The notes beneath the pieces were generated by a model that saw only the letters and a program-made list of their open reading frames with translations, was not told where the DNA came from and ran no database searches. The position numbers and the translations under genes are program-made. A stretch of DNA of 64,000 bases from Cuneatibacter caecimuris (lineage in GTDB: Bacteria; Bacillota; Clostridia; Lachnospirales; Lachnospiraceae), in assembly GCF_004216775.1 (NCBI RefSeq), contig NZ_SGXF01000001.1:546828-610827 (forward strand), given 5' to 3'. Each line of letters starts with the position of its first letter. Within the stretch, counting starts at the first letter, position 1. Below, piece after piece: positions 1 through 7,646 of this stretch.

Positions 1-711
1 GATGACGAGACCATGAAGCGATTATATGATACGAAAGAAAGCCGCCATCACAGCAGCTACAGAGGCCAGCGCGTCCACGTCAATCTTTTTTCCGGCTGCC
101 TCTACTGCCAGAACTGCAAAGCCAGGCTGACAGCCATTAACCGGCCCGGCAGGCAGAAGTATTATGTATGCGGCACATATAATAAAAAGGGAAAGCAATT
201 CTGCTCTGCCGCCCATATGGTAAAAGAAAGCACTTTGACAGACTCTCTGATTCAGTATTTGGCAATCTCACTGGACGATATGAAATCGGTTCTGGAGAGT
301 TTTAATCCGGCTGACTGGACGGCCCCGGCCTTCTCTCACCAAGACAGCCTTCAAAAGCTGAAACAGGATATGGAGCGGGAAAAGGAGGAGCTCAAAATTT
401 TAGTGAAGCAAAAAATAAAGGAAATTGCCTCTGATCCCGCCATGAGTGAAATTATTTCAGAGACGTATGACGGGCTCCAGAAAGAAAAAGCAGAGCGGAT
501 CCGGAAAATCGGGCAGGCCATAGAGAATCTGACAGCCCACGCCCCCGCTCCTTTGCCTGATACAGATTCCGGCTTAAAAACAGGCTGGAATTTGATGAAT
601 GAACTCATCGCCAGTAAGGCCTTAACACGGATGGATATTGAAATATTGGTTCAAAAAATCATTGTAGATCAGGACGGAAATGTTGACATTTATTTAAAGT
701 ATGGCTGCTGA
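1..711 (+). CDS. Large serine recombinase, C-terminal part (5' end outside window)
   Basis: The reading frame is open to the window edge, so only the C-terminal 236 residues are seen. A recombinase zinc beta-ribbon is clear near the start: CLYCQNC, then CGTYNKKGKQFCSA, giving the two cysteine pairs. It is followed by a long charged coiled-coil stretch (roughly residues 105-175) and a short C-terminal beta segment ending IYLKYGC. This is the layout of large serine recombinases of Tn4451/TndX and integrase type, which cut and rejoin DNA through an N-terminal catalytic serine domain that lies outside the window. Such genes usually sit at one end of the element they move, so an element end is expected just 3' of the stop. 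The next gene on this strand is a truncated ABC-transporter gene in the same frame, consistent with insertion or excision here. Whether the full protein is intact cannot be seen. Confidence 0.85.
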   Translation, partial: DDETMKRLYDTKESRHHSSYRGQRVHVNLFSGCLYCQNCKARLTAINRPGRQKYYVCGTYNKKGKQFCSAAHMVKESTLTDSLIQYLAISLDDMKSVLESFNPADWTAPAFSHQDSLQKLKQDMEREKEELKILVKQKIKEIASDPAMSEIISETYDGLQKEKAERIRKIGQAIENLTAHAPAPLPDTDSGLKTGWNLMNELIASKALTRMDIEILVQKIIVDQDGNVDIYLKYGC

Positions 712-753
712 GGAACCTCAGCCAGGAATTCAGGCAGCCGCAGGAACAACTGT

Positions 754-1350
754 AAACAGTTCATCATGCTGAGCCGCGCCGGGGGCATGCCGGAAATGGT
801 CTTTGAATACATTCTGAAGCAGCAGGGCATTGATCCGGCCACGGACCTGGATATTGTACAGAACATTGACTTCGGCCTGACTGCCGCAGCTTTTACCAGT
901 AATGACGCTGACTACACCGTAGAATTTGAACCCCACGCCACAAAATTGGAGCAGGAAGGCAGCGGCCATGTGGTGGCATCCCTGGGCGTGGATTCAGGCT
1001 ATGTTCCCTATACGGCCTACAGCGTGAAAAAAAGCTACCTGGAAAACCATAAAGATATTATCCAGAGTTTTACCAATGCCCTTCAGAAAGGCATGGATTA
1101 TGTGAATACCCACAGCTCTGAAGAAATCGCCAAGGTCATCGCGCCGCAGTTCGATGATACTGATGTGAATACCATCGCCACTATTGTAGAGCGCTATAAA
1201 TCACAGGATACCTGGAAAGACGATCTGATCTTCAAACAGGAAAGCTTTGAGCTTCTGGAAGAAATCCTGATCGACGCCGGCGAACTGGATGCAAAGCTTC
1301 CCTACGGCGATTTGGTTACTACTGAGTTTGCAGCGAAAGCCGCAAAATAA
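754..1350 (+). pseudogene. NMT1/SsuA-type ABC substrate-binding protein, 5'-truncated
   Basis: The frame matches the C-terminal two-thirds of NMT1/THI5-like periplasmic-type binding proteins (NrtA/SsuA/TauA group): it begins at the conserved GGMPEM segment, continues with FEPHATKLEQEG, then VVASLG and VPYTAYSVKKSYLENH, and ends with a helical lobe. A complete member has about 320-340 residues with a lipoprotein signal; here about 195 remain, with no signal peptide and no plausible ribosome site. The frame is continuous with the recombinase frame upstream apart from the recombinase stop codon, so homology starts abruptly around 754. No permease or ATPase gene lies next to it. The simplest reading is that the gene was cut by the element carrying the serine recombinase, leaving the 3' part. 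Confidence 0.75.
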
Positions 1351-1377
1351 TCTGGCCTCTTTCATGTTTAAAAATTC

Positions 1378-1406
1378 TTGACAAATTCCCGGCGGGATGC
1401 TACGCT
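1378..1406 (+). promoter_or_regulatory. Promoter of tRNA-Leu
   Basis: A perfect -35 TTGACA (1378-1383) is followed after 17 bases by TACGCT (1401-1406), a weak -10, about 14 bases before the tRNA 5' end. A strong -35 with a suboptimal -10 and GC-rich start region is common at stable RNA promoters. Confidence 0.5.
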
Positions 1407-1419
1407 GATACTGCTGTCA

Positions 1420-1501
<82 letters not shown>

Positions 1502-1512
1502 GGATTCCGAAA

Positions 1513-1568
1513 GCCCCTGTGCCATCAGCAAATTTCCAGAGTGCTGATGGCACAGGGGGTTCTTTATT
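1513..1568 (+). terminator. Rho-independent terminator after tRNA-Leu
   Basis: A 17-bp inverted repeat, CCCCTGTGCCATCAGCA against its complement, has an 11-nt loop and ends in GGTTCTTTATT. It lies directly 3' of the tRNA. Confidence 0.85.
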
Positions 1569-2045
1569 CTGTACCTACTCTATTGACAGAAGCCTGTCCG
1601 ATCAGTCCCAGTTCCCGAGCTTTCAATACAGCGTCTATTGCGTTGTTCACTTCCAGCTTTTGTGCGTCTGCTGTTTTGACAGCTTCACAGGCTTATCCTT
1701 CTTTTGGGCAGCTCCTGCCATATAACCCTCATGGCTGCTCCCAAAGCTGTGCGCAGCCAGCATTACCTCATTGACGTATGCGGGGGTAAGCAGACCGCTG
1801 TACTCTCTTTCGCTCACCCTGGACAGGATTCTTTTCAGGACAGGGGCCACCGCCTTACCCTCATCGGCTGCCACCCGGACAAAACCATAGGGCTGCAGAA
1901 TCTCCAGTGTTTCAGTTTGCTCTGTTTCTGCTTCTTTCTTCCGGTCCAGAGGGCGCATTAAATTTTTTCCAATCTGTTCAGAAGCGAGCCCATCTGATGC
2001 TTTTTTCGGAAGCAAGAATGCTTCGCACCATACAGGTCTTATCAA
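1564..2045 (-). pseudogene. MalT/LuxR-type transcription regulator, C-terminal remnant
   Basis: On the minus strand the segment GFVRVAADEGKAVAPVLKR, then LTPAYVNEVMLAAHS and PVKLSKQQ, matches the region just before the LuxR helix-turn-helix in large MalT-like ATP-dependent regulators of Clostridia. The typical end of the same family, KLEVNNAIDAVLKARELGLI, is also there, but in another frame and directly after KLSKQQ. The helix-turn-helix between them (about 30 residues) is deleted, which also shifts the frame. The large N-terminal ATPase and TPR part is absent. The gene cannot make a DNA-binding protein; it is a decaying fragment. Confidence 0.7.
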
Positions 2046-2048
2046 AAC

Positions 2049-2167
2049 TGAAGAAAAAACCGCTACCCACCTGGAGGCCCCCCCTCTGGATTACTCTCTT
2101 TGCAGTTGCCGGAGCCGGCCTGGCCGCCTCGGCAATTTACATCAGAAAGAAAAAGTGGAGCAGATAG
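2049..2167 (+). pseudogene. C-terminal remnant of a membrane-anchored protein
   Basis: The last ~39 codons before the stop form one hydrophobic segment (WITLFAVAGAGLAASAIYI) flanked by basic residues and ending RKKKWSR, as in the C-terminal anchor of a surface protein. A strong terminator starts a few bases after the stop, which supports a former gene end on this strand. Upstream sequence in frame is not convincing and overlaps the minus-strand regulator remnant. The parent family is not recognised. Confidence 0.3.
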
Positions 2168-2173
2168 ATCAGT

Positions 2174-2207
2174 AAAACCCTGCGGGCCAAAACCGCAGGG
2201 TTTTTTT
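2174..2207 (+). terminator. Rho-independent terminator
   Basis: AAAACCCTGCGG pairs with CCGCAGGGTTTT around a short loop, followed by a run of seven T. Confidence 0.85.
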
Positions 2208-2287
2208 GTCAAATTGATTTGAATTTGTTCACCATGTCTGGTAAAATATATTTATCTTGGCTTTGTTCCGCACCCATGGAGGACAAT

Positions 2288-4231
2288 ATGAATTTTTCTA
2301 TTCTGGCCGAACTGGCCGCATTGATCATTATTTTTATCTTGATCATGTTTCATTTTGATGACCGGCGGTCCAGACAGCTGAGAAGCAGGTTGTTTTCTTT
2401 ATGCCTCGGACTTGCCGTGTTATCCATTTTCATCAATATACTTTCTGTCTGTGTCCTTGATTATTATAATCAGGTTCCTTACTGGCTGAATCATATATTG
2501 TGCGGACTTTATTATCTGACTTCAAATTTAATGTGCTCCGCTACTGCAAGTTACCTATTTTATCTGATCTTTGAAAATACAGCCGAAACTCATTGCCTGA
2601 AATATGCCCTTATCATCATTGGCTGCCTGACATCTGCAATTATACTACTGCTCGTTGTCAACATTCCTACCGGCTGCCTGTTTTATTTCCAGGACGGCCA
2701 ATATTATCACGGATGGGCGAATTATGCAGGATATGCCGCCCTGGGTATCGAACTGACCATGCTGTTAGCCTGCTTTTTCCGCAACCGCAGGCTGCTTCCT
2801 CCACAGATGAAGAAAATTATACGGATTATGCCCCCTGTCATTATTATAATGACCGTATTCCAATTGGTTTACCCCGAACTTCTGATGAATGGCCTGATCA
2901 CCGCGCTGTGCTTTCTGATTATTTTCATCAGCTTTCAGAACAGCCGTGTGGAGCAGAATACCCTGACCTTCCTGGAAAATCAAACTACGCTTTATACTGA
3001 GCTGGATTACTGTCTCAATAAAAAAAGGCCTGTTCAGCTTATATTAATCCATCTCCTGAAGTTTGGCGCTGTAAATCAGAAATTTGGTTATCAAAATGGA
3101 AACCGGTTTCTGAAAAAAGTGGCCAGAAGCCTGGAAAATTATTTTCCGACGGGTCAGGTCTTCCATGTTGGAAATGTGGAATTCGCTATTCTGCACGAAT
3201 TTAAATCGGAAGAAGACGCTCTGGCACGCACAGAATCGGCTCGCCTGCTGTTTTCGGAACCCTGGACAGTAGGCAGTTTTTCCAGCAGTCTTCCAGCCGC
3301 CATTACCGATATTATCTGCAAAGAAGAATCATTCAGCAGCGGCGATGTAATGGAACGGCTGCAATTCGGTATGGACTGCGCCAAGAAAAACAATCCCTCT
3401 TATCTGATCCATTTTGACAGCAGCTGGAATCAGCTTTGGGAGCGGCGCAATTTATTATTTCAATATATGAAAAAAAATATTGCTGAAAATAATTTTGAAG
3501 TATTTTATCAGCCTGTTTTCTGCTGCAATACCGGCCGTTTTTGTTCCGCTGAGGCTCTTGTGCGCATGCGGGATCCGGAAGGAAACCTGATCAGTCCCGG
3601 TGAATTTATTCCGTTAGCCGAACAGGCGGGCCTGATCGGAGATATCACCTGGATCGTTCTGGAAAAAGTATGTTCATTCCTTGGACTGCATCCGGAACTT
3701 CCCCTGAAAGCCGTTTCAATTAATGTCTCCGCTCAGCAGCTCTCCGGCAGCGTGCTTTTCGAACATATTGAGGAGGCACTGTATAAATATCACGTGCCTG
3801 CCGAAAAACTGCGGATTGAAATTACGGAACGGATGATCACATCCAGCTATGCACAGGCAAAAGAAATCATTGAAAAACTTATAAATAAAAAAATACAATT
3901 CTATTTGGATGACTTCGGCGTTGGGTATTCAAACTTTAAAAGTATGCTGGAACTGCCTTTTGAAGCAGTCAAGCTGGACCACAGCATCGTTTCAGAGGCT
4001 TTCCGGAATCCCCATGCCTTCCAGACTGTAGGGATTCTGGTTGAAATGCTGCACCAGGCAGGATATGTCGTAATTGCCGAAGGGATTGAAACACAAAAGC
4101 AGGAGCAGCGCATTCGCCTGCTGGAGGTGGACAGAATTCAGGGGTATTACCATGCCAGGCCAATGCCGGAAACAGAACTGTTGGAATTTTACCGCAATGT
4201 CAACTGCTGCGGGGAAGAACTGGGGGAATGA
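2288..4231 (+). CDS. Membrane-bound c-di-GMP phosphodiesterase (degenerate GGDEF plus EAL)
   Basis: This 647-residue protein has about seven to eight membrane segments in residues 1-230, a GGDEF-like domain (about 240-370) and an EAL domain (about 385-635). The GGDEF signature is degenerate (GNVEF), so cyclase activity is unlikely and the domain may be regulatory. The EAL domain keeps the residues needed to bind metal and hydrolyse c-di-GMP: EALVR near residue 422, INVSAQQ, EITERM, LDDFG, VKLDHS, AEGIET and QGYY. It should therefore lower c-di-GMP in response to a membrane or ligand signal. The start was placed at the ATG five bases after GGAGG; in-frame ATGs lie further upstream but lack a good ribosome site. 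Its stop overlaps the start of the next gene, an AraC regulator, so the two are translationally coupled. Confidence 0.88.
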   Translation: MNFSILAELAALIIIFILIMFHFDDRRSRQLRSRLFSLCLGLAVLSIFINILSVCVLDYYNQVPYWLNHILCGLYYLTSNLMCSATASYLFYLIFENTAETHCLKYALIIIGCLTSAIILLLVVNIPTGCLFYFQDGQYYHGWANYAGYAALGIELTMLLACFFRNRRLLPPQMKKIIRIMPPVIIIMTVFQLVYPELLMNGLITALCFLIIFISFQNSRVEQNTLTFLENQTTLYTELDYCLNKKRPVQLILIHLLKFGAVNQKFGYQNGNRFLKKVARSLENYFPTGQVFHVGNVEFAILHEFKSEEDALARTESARLLFSEPWTVGSFSSSLPAAITDIICKEESFSSGDVMERLQFGMDCAKKNNPSYLIHFDSSWNQLWERRNLLFQYMKKNIAENNFEVFYQPVFCCNTGRFCSAEALVRMRDPEGNLISPGEFIPLAEQAGLIGDITWIVLEKVCSFLGLHPELPLKAVSINVSAQQLSGSVLFEHIEEALYKYHVPAEKLRIEITERMITSSYAQAKEIIEKLINKKIQFYLDDFGVGYSNFKSMLELPFEAVKLDHSIVSEAFRNPHAFQTVGILVEMLHQAGYVVIAEGIETQKQEQRIRLLEVDRIQGYYHARPMPETELLEFYRNVNCCGEELGE

Positions 4232-5118
4232 TGGAACAATATATTCTGAAAGAACAAACCCGGCACGGAACCTCTCTTTTTCCTCTGGCCTGCTACAGAA
4301 TGGAACAGGCGGAAAACTTTACTGTTCCCCTTCACTGGCATGAAGAAACAGAAATTTTATTTTTGGAGCAGGGAAGCTTTCACTATTCATGTAACATGCA
4401 GGAGCAGGTTATCGCCGCCCCTGCTTTTGTAGTGTTCCCTTCCGGATCCATCCACTCCCTGACCGCATCCCAAAACCCTTCGGCCAATTCTCTGGTTTTC
4501 CGGCTGGATATGCTGCAATTTTGCGGCTGCGACCATATCCAATCCGGCCTGTTGGAGCCCCTTCTGGAAGGCCGGATCAGCTTTCCTCCCTTGATTCTGC
4601 CGGATCATCCCTGTTACTGTGAATTCTGCCGCCTTTACAGGGACGCTTTCGTCAGTGCAGAAAAAGGTTCTCTCCCTTCCCATATCATTGTTAAAGCCCG
4701 CCTCCTGGAAATATTAGCTCTGTTATACGAACATGACTGCCTGACTCCTGCTGCGGAATCCACCCTGCGCCCCGAGCTTTTGTCCAATGCAAAACTATTG
4801 ATCCGATACATGCAGGAACATTATTCAGAAAAGCTTACCGTATCGCAAATGGCTGAATTGACTGGACTGAACGAACAATATTTCTGCCGCTATTTCCGCA
4901 GGCTGTTTGGCAAAACCTTTACAGGCTATCTGAATGAAATACGGTTGGAACAGGCCGCAGGAGCGCTGCTTCAATCAGATAAACGTGTGATTGATATCGC
5001 CATGGAGCACGGTTTTGATCATGTAGGATATTTTATCAGATGTTTTCGCCGGTACACTGGTATGACTCCCCAGGCTTACAGGAAAAGTCAAAATAGTGAT
5101 ATGGATTCGTCAAAATAG
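4228..5118 (+). CDS. AraC family transcriptional regulator with cupin sensor
   Basis: This 296-residue protein has an N-terminal AraC-type cupin (HWHEETEILFLEQG, residues about 37-50) and a C-terminal pair of helix-turn-helix motifs (about 190-290: LTVSQMAELTGLNEQYFCRY and a second ending GYFIRCFRRYTGMTPQAYR). Proteins of this build bind a sugar or similar small molecule and switch on nearby catabolic genes. ATGATG at the junction lets its start overlap the stop of the upstream phosphodiesterase gene. The adjacent downstream unit encodes an alpha-glucosidase, so control of alpha-glucoside use is a reasonable inference, but the effector is unknown. Confidence 0.88.
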   Translation: MMEQYILKEQTRHGTSLFPLACYRMEQAENFTVPLHWHEETEILFLEQGSFHYSCNMQEQVIAAPAFVVFPSGSIHSLTASQNPSANSLVFRLDMLQFCGCDHIQSGLLEPLLEGRISFPPLILPDHPCYCEFCRLYRDAFVSAEKGSLPSHIIVKARLLEILALLYEHDCLTPAAESTLRPELLSNAKLLIRYMQEHYSEKLTVSQMAELTGLNEQYFCRYFRRLFGKTFTGYLNEIRLEQAAGALLQSDKRVIDIAMEHGFDHVGYFIRCFRRYTGMTPQAYRKSQNSDMDSSK

Positions 5119-5144
5119 AGGAAGATTTATTCTTTTCATGTCTG

Positions 5145-5208
5145 TATAATACCATTATATAAGCCCTCCTGAGTATTTACGGCGCGGAGGGCTAATACAG
5201 GCAGGAGG
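5145..5208 (+). promoter_or_regulatory. Leader of the alpha-glucosidase unit with -10 box and alternative hairpins
   Basis: A TATAAT at 5145-5150 is a candidate -10; no good -35 is visible, so an activator may be needed. The leader holds AGCCCTCC (5162-5169), which can pair with GGAGGGCT (5186-5193). The overlapping CCTCCTG (5165-5171) is instead an exact complement of the ribosome site CAGGAGG (5202-5208). The two pairings exclude each other. Confidence 0.4.
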
Positions 5209-5216
5209 AATTTATA

Positions 5217-6884
5217 ATGCAGAAAAAATGGTGGCATGACAAAGTAGCTTATCAAATCTACCCCAAAAGTTTTATGGATACAAACGGAGACGGAATCGGC
5301 GATCTGCGGGGAGTTATCAGTAAGCTGGATTATCTCAAATGGCTGGGGATCGACGTAATCTGGCTCTCCCCGGTCTACCAGTCCCCTTTTGTAGACCAGG
5401 GCTATGATATCTCAGACTATTACAAAATTTCAGAAGTATTCGGGACAATGGAGGACTTTGACGAACTCCTGGCAGAGACGAAAAAGCGGAATATGTATCT
5501 GGTCATGGATCTGGTGATCAACCATTGTTCCGACCAGCACCAATGGTTTCAAAATGCTCTTGCGGATCCTTATGGGGAGTATGCAGATTATTTTTATTTC
5601 CGGAAGGGAAAAAACGGCGGACCGCCCAATAATCTGCGCTCCAACTTTGGCGGCAGCGCCTGGGAGCCGGTTCCGGGTACGGATCTTTACTATCTCCACC
5701 TCTTTGCAAAGGAGCAGCCGGATCTGAACTGGACAAACCCGACAGTAGTCCAAGAGCTTTACACCATGGTGAACTGGTGGCTGGAGAAGGGGATTTCCGG
5801 TTTTCGCATTGACGCGATTATTAACATTAAAAAAGATACCAATTTTCCTGATTACCCTGCCGACGGGGAGGACGGTCTGGCTTCCGCCGCCCAAATGCTC
5901 CGCTCCGTAAATGGCGTGGGCACATATCTGGAGGACCTGAAGCATCAAACCTTTGAAAAATATGATGCGTTTACGGTAGGAGAAGTTTTTGACATGAAGC
6001 CGGATGAACTGGCAGAATTTATCGGTGAAAACGGCCATTTTTCAACCATGTTTGATTTCTCCCAGCATGTGCTCACCTACGGAAAACATGGCTGGTATGA
6101 CGCTGAACCGGTGACTGTGGAACAGTGGAAAAAAGCCGTGTTTCAGGCGCACAGAGAGGCGGACCCTATAGGCTTCTATTCCACAATTATAGAAAATCAC
6201 GACGAACCCAGAGGCTGCTCCACCTATCTGCCTGAGTACGCGCAGAACAGTCTTGGCGCAAAGCTGCTGGGCACTGTGAGCATCCTTCGGAGAGGCCTGC
6301 CTTTTCTCTACCAGGGGCAGGAAATCGGAATGACCAACTGTCAGCGGAACAGCATCGAAGAATATGACGATATCAGTACCAGAGACCAGTACAGCCTGGC
6401 GCTGTCTCAGGGACTGTCTCCCGAGGACGCTCTGGCACGATGCGCACGGTACAGCCGTGATAATGCGCGCACTCCCATGCAGTGGAACGGCGGCTCAAAC
6501 GCAGGTTTTACCACAGCTACTCCCTGGCTGGCGCCCAATCCGAATTACCCGCAGCTGAATCTGGACGTTCAAATGGAGGATCCGGATTCTGTCCTCCACT
6601 ATTATCAGAAACTGGTAGCGCTGCGAAAATCTCCCGACTATTGCAAAACCTTTGTTTACGGCAGTTTTCAGCCAGTATTTGAAAAGGAAAAAGATGTTAT
6701 CGCTTATCTGCGGCAGGATGAAAAACAGTGCATCCTGGTTGCGGCGAATCTGAGAAAAGATGCAGTTTCTCTGGAACTTCCTTCCGAAACAGCCCAGGTG
6801 CTGCTGTCCAATCTCCCGGCGTCTGATTCCGGCAAAATAATTTGCCTGCAAAGCTGCCAGGCTGTAGTGCTCAAATTAAAATAA
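5217..6884 (+). CDS. Alpha-glucosidase / oligo-1,6-glucosidase, GH13
   Basis: This 555-residue cytoplasmic GH13 enzyme of the oligo-1,6-glucosidase/trehalose-6-phosphate hydrolase group has the family's usual length and no signal peptide. Conserved regions appear in order: DLVINHCSD (about 97-105), GFRIDAI with the nucleophile Asp (about 200), GEVF with the acid/base Glu (about 255), and ENHDEPR (about 326-332). QPDLNW and ARTPMQWN are also typical. It releases glucose from the non-reducing end of isomaltose-type or other short alpha-glucosides; the exact substrate cannot be read from the sequence. Region IV has HDEPR where many members have HDQPR. A strong GGAGG precedes the start. The acetyltransferase gene follows after 13 bases, so both are probably one operon. 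Confidence 0.92.
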   Translation: MQKKWWHDKVAYQIYPKSFMDTNGDGIGDLRGVISKLDYLKWLGIDVIWLSPVYQSPFVDQGYDISDYYKISEVFGTMEDFDELLAETKKRNMYLVMDLVINHCSDQHQWFQNALADPYGEYADYFYFRKGKNGGPPNNLRSNFGGSAWEPVPGTDLYYLHLFAKEQPDLNWTNPTVVQELYTMVNWWLEKGISGFRIDAIINIKKDTNFPDYPADGEDGLASAAQMLRSVNGVGTYLEDLKHQTFEKYDAFTVGEVFDMKPDELAEFIGENGHFSTMFDFSQHVLTYGKHGWYDAEPVTVEQWKKAVFQAHREADPIGFYSTIIENHDEPRGCSTYLPEYAQNSLGAKLLGTVSILRRGLPFLYQGQEIGMTNCQRNSIEEYDDISTRDQYSLALSQGLSPEDALARCARYSRDNARTPMQWNGGSNAGFTTATPWLAPNPNYPQLNLDVQMEDPDSVLHYYQKLVALRKSPDYCKTFVYGSFQPVFEKEKDVIAYLRQDEKQCILVAANLRKDAVSLELPSETAQVLLSNLPASDSGKIICLQSCQAVVLKLK

Positions 6885-6897
6885 GCGGAGGAAAAAA

Positions 6898-7506
6898 ATG
6901 ACGCAAAAAGAACGTATGTTGTCAGAACTGCCCTATAAAGCCTGGATGGATGGACTGTCAGATGAGCGTGCGGCGGCTAAACGCCTCGTCTATGAATACA
7001 ACCGCCTGCATCCGGATGAAAATGCGCGCCGGGACAGGCTGATCCGGGAGCTGATTGGAACCTGCGGCAAAGAAATTTATATTGAAGCGCCTTTCCGGTG
7101 TGATTACGGAAGTAATATTGAAGTAGGTGAAAATTTTTATTCCAACTATAATCTCACCATACTGGATGTCGCAAAAGTGAAAATCGGATCAAATGTAATG
7201 TTTGCTCCTAATGTATCCGTTTATACCGCGGGGCATCCCCTTCATCCCGGCTCCAGAAACTCCGGATATGAGTACGGAATCAGCGTCACAATCGGGGATA
7301 ATGTCTGGGTGGGAGGAAATGTCGTCATCAATCCCGGCGTTCATATCGGAAACAATGCGGTCATCGGTTCCGGCAGCGTTGTGACAAAAGATATTCCGGC
7401 CAACGCCCTGGCCGCCGGAAATCCCTGCCGGGTGATCCGGATGATCACTGAAGAGGACAGGAAATATTATTTTAAAGACCGCGTTTTTGATGTGCAGGAT
7501 TATTAA
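6898..7506 (+). CDS. Sugar O-acetyltransferase (maltose/galactoside acetyltransferase type)
   Basis: This 202-residue protein has an N-terminal Mac domain (residues about 1-60, with YEYNRLHPDE) followed by a left-handed beta-helix of hexapeptide repeats (NIEVGENFYSNYN through IGDNVWVGGNVVINPG and IGSGSVV). The loop YTAGHPLHPG holds the catalytic histidine expected for LacA/Maa enzymes, which move acetyl from acetyl-CoA to the 6-hydroxyl of a sugar. It follows an alpha-glucosidase gene, which fits a role in acetylating glucose, maltose or an analogue that cannot be metabolised. GGAGG lies seven bases before the ATG. Confidence 0.92.
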   Translation: MTQKERMLSELPYKAWMDGLSDERAAAKRLVYEYNRLHPDENARRDRLIRELIGTCGKEIYIEAPFRCDYGSNIEVGENFYSNYNLTILDVAKVKIGSNVMFAPNVSVYTAGHPLHPGSRNSGYEYGISVTIGDNVWVGGNVVINPGVHIGNNAVIGSGSVVTKDIPANALAAGNPCRVIRMITEEDRKYYFKDRVFDVQDY

Positions 7507-7534
7507 TCTTTCTGTATTATTGGGATTCCTTACG

Positions 7535-7585
7535 CCGCAGTACATTCCTCCGGAGAGTATTGCGGTACAGGGAATGCGGTTTTTT
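7535..7585 (+). terminator. Terminator of the glucosidase-acetyltransferase operon
   Basis: CCGCA and TTCC pair with GGAA and TGCGG (stem with a bulge), directly followed by GGTTTTTT. Less regular than the next hairpin but well placed. Confidence 0.5.
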
Positions 7586-7599
7586 ATGCAGCAATAAAC

Positions 7600-7636
7600 A
7601 AGGCTCCCGGGACAATTACCCTTCCTGGGAGCCTTA
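7600..7636 (-). terminator. Terminator of ilvE
   Basis: AAGGCTCCCGGGA pairs with TCCTGGGAGCCTT, with T-rich sequence after it on the minus strand. It lies ten bases beyond the ilvE stop. Confidence 0.8.
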
Positions 7637-7646
7637 TTTCAATATA

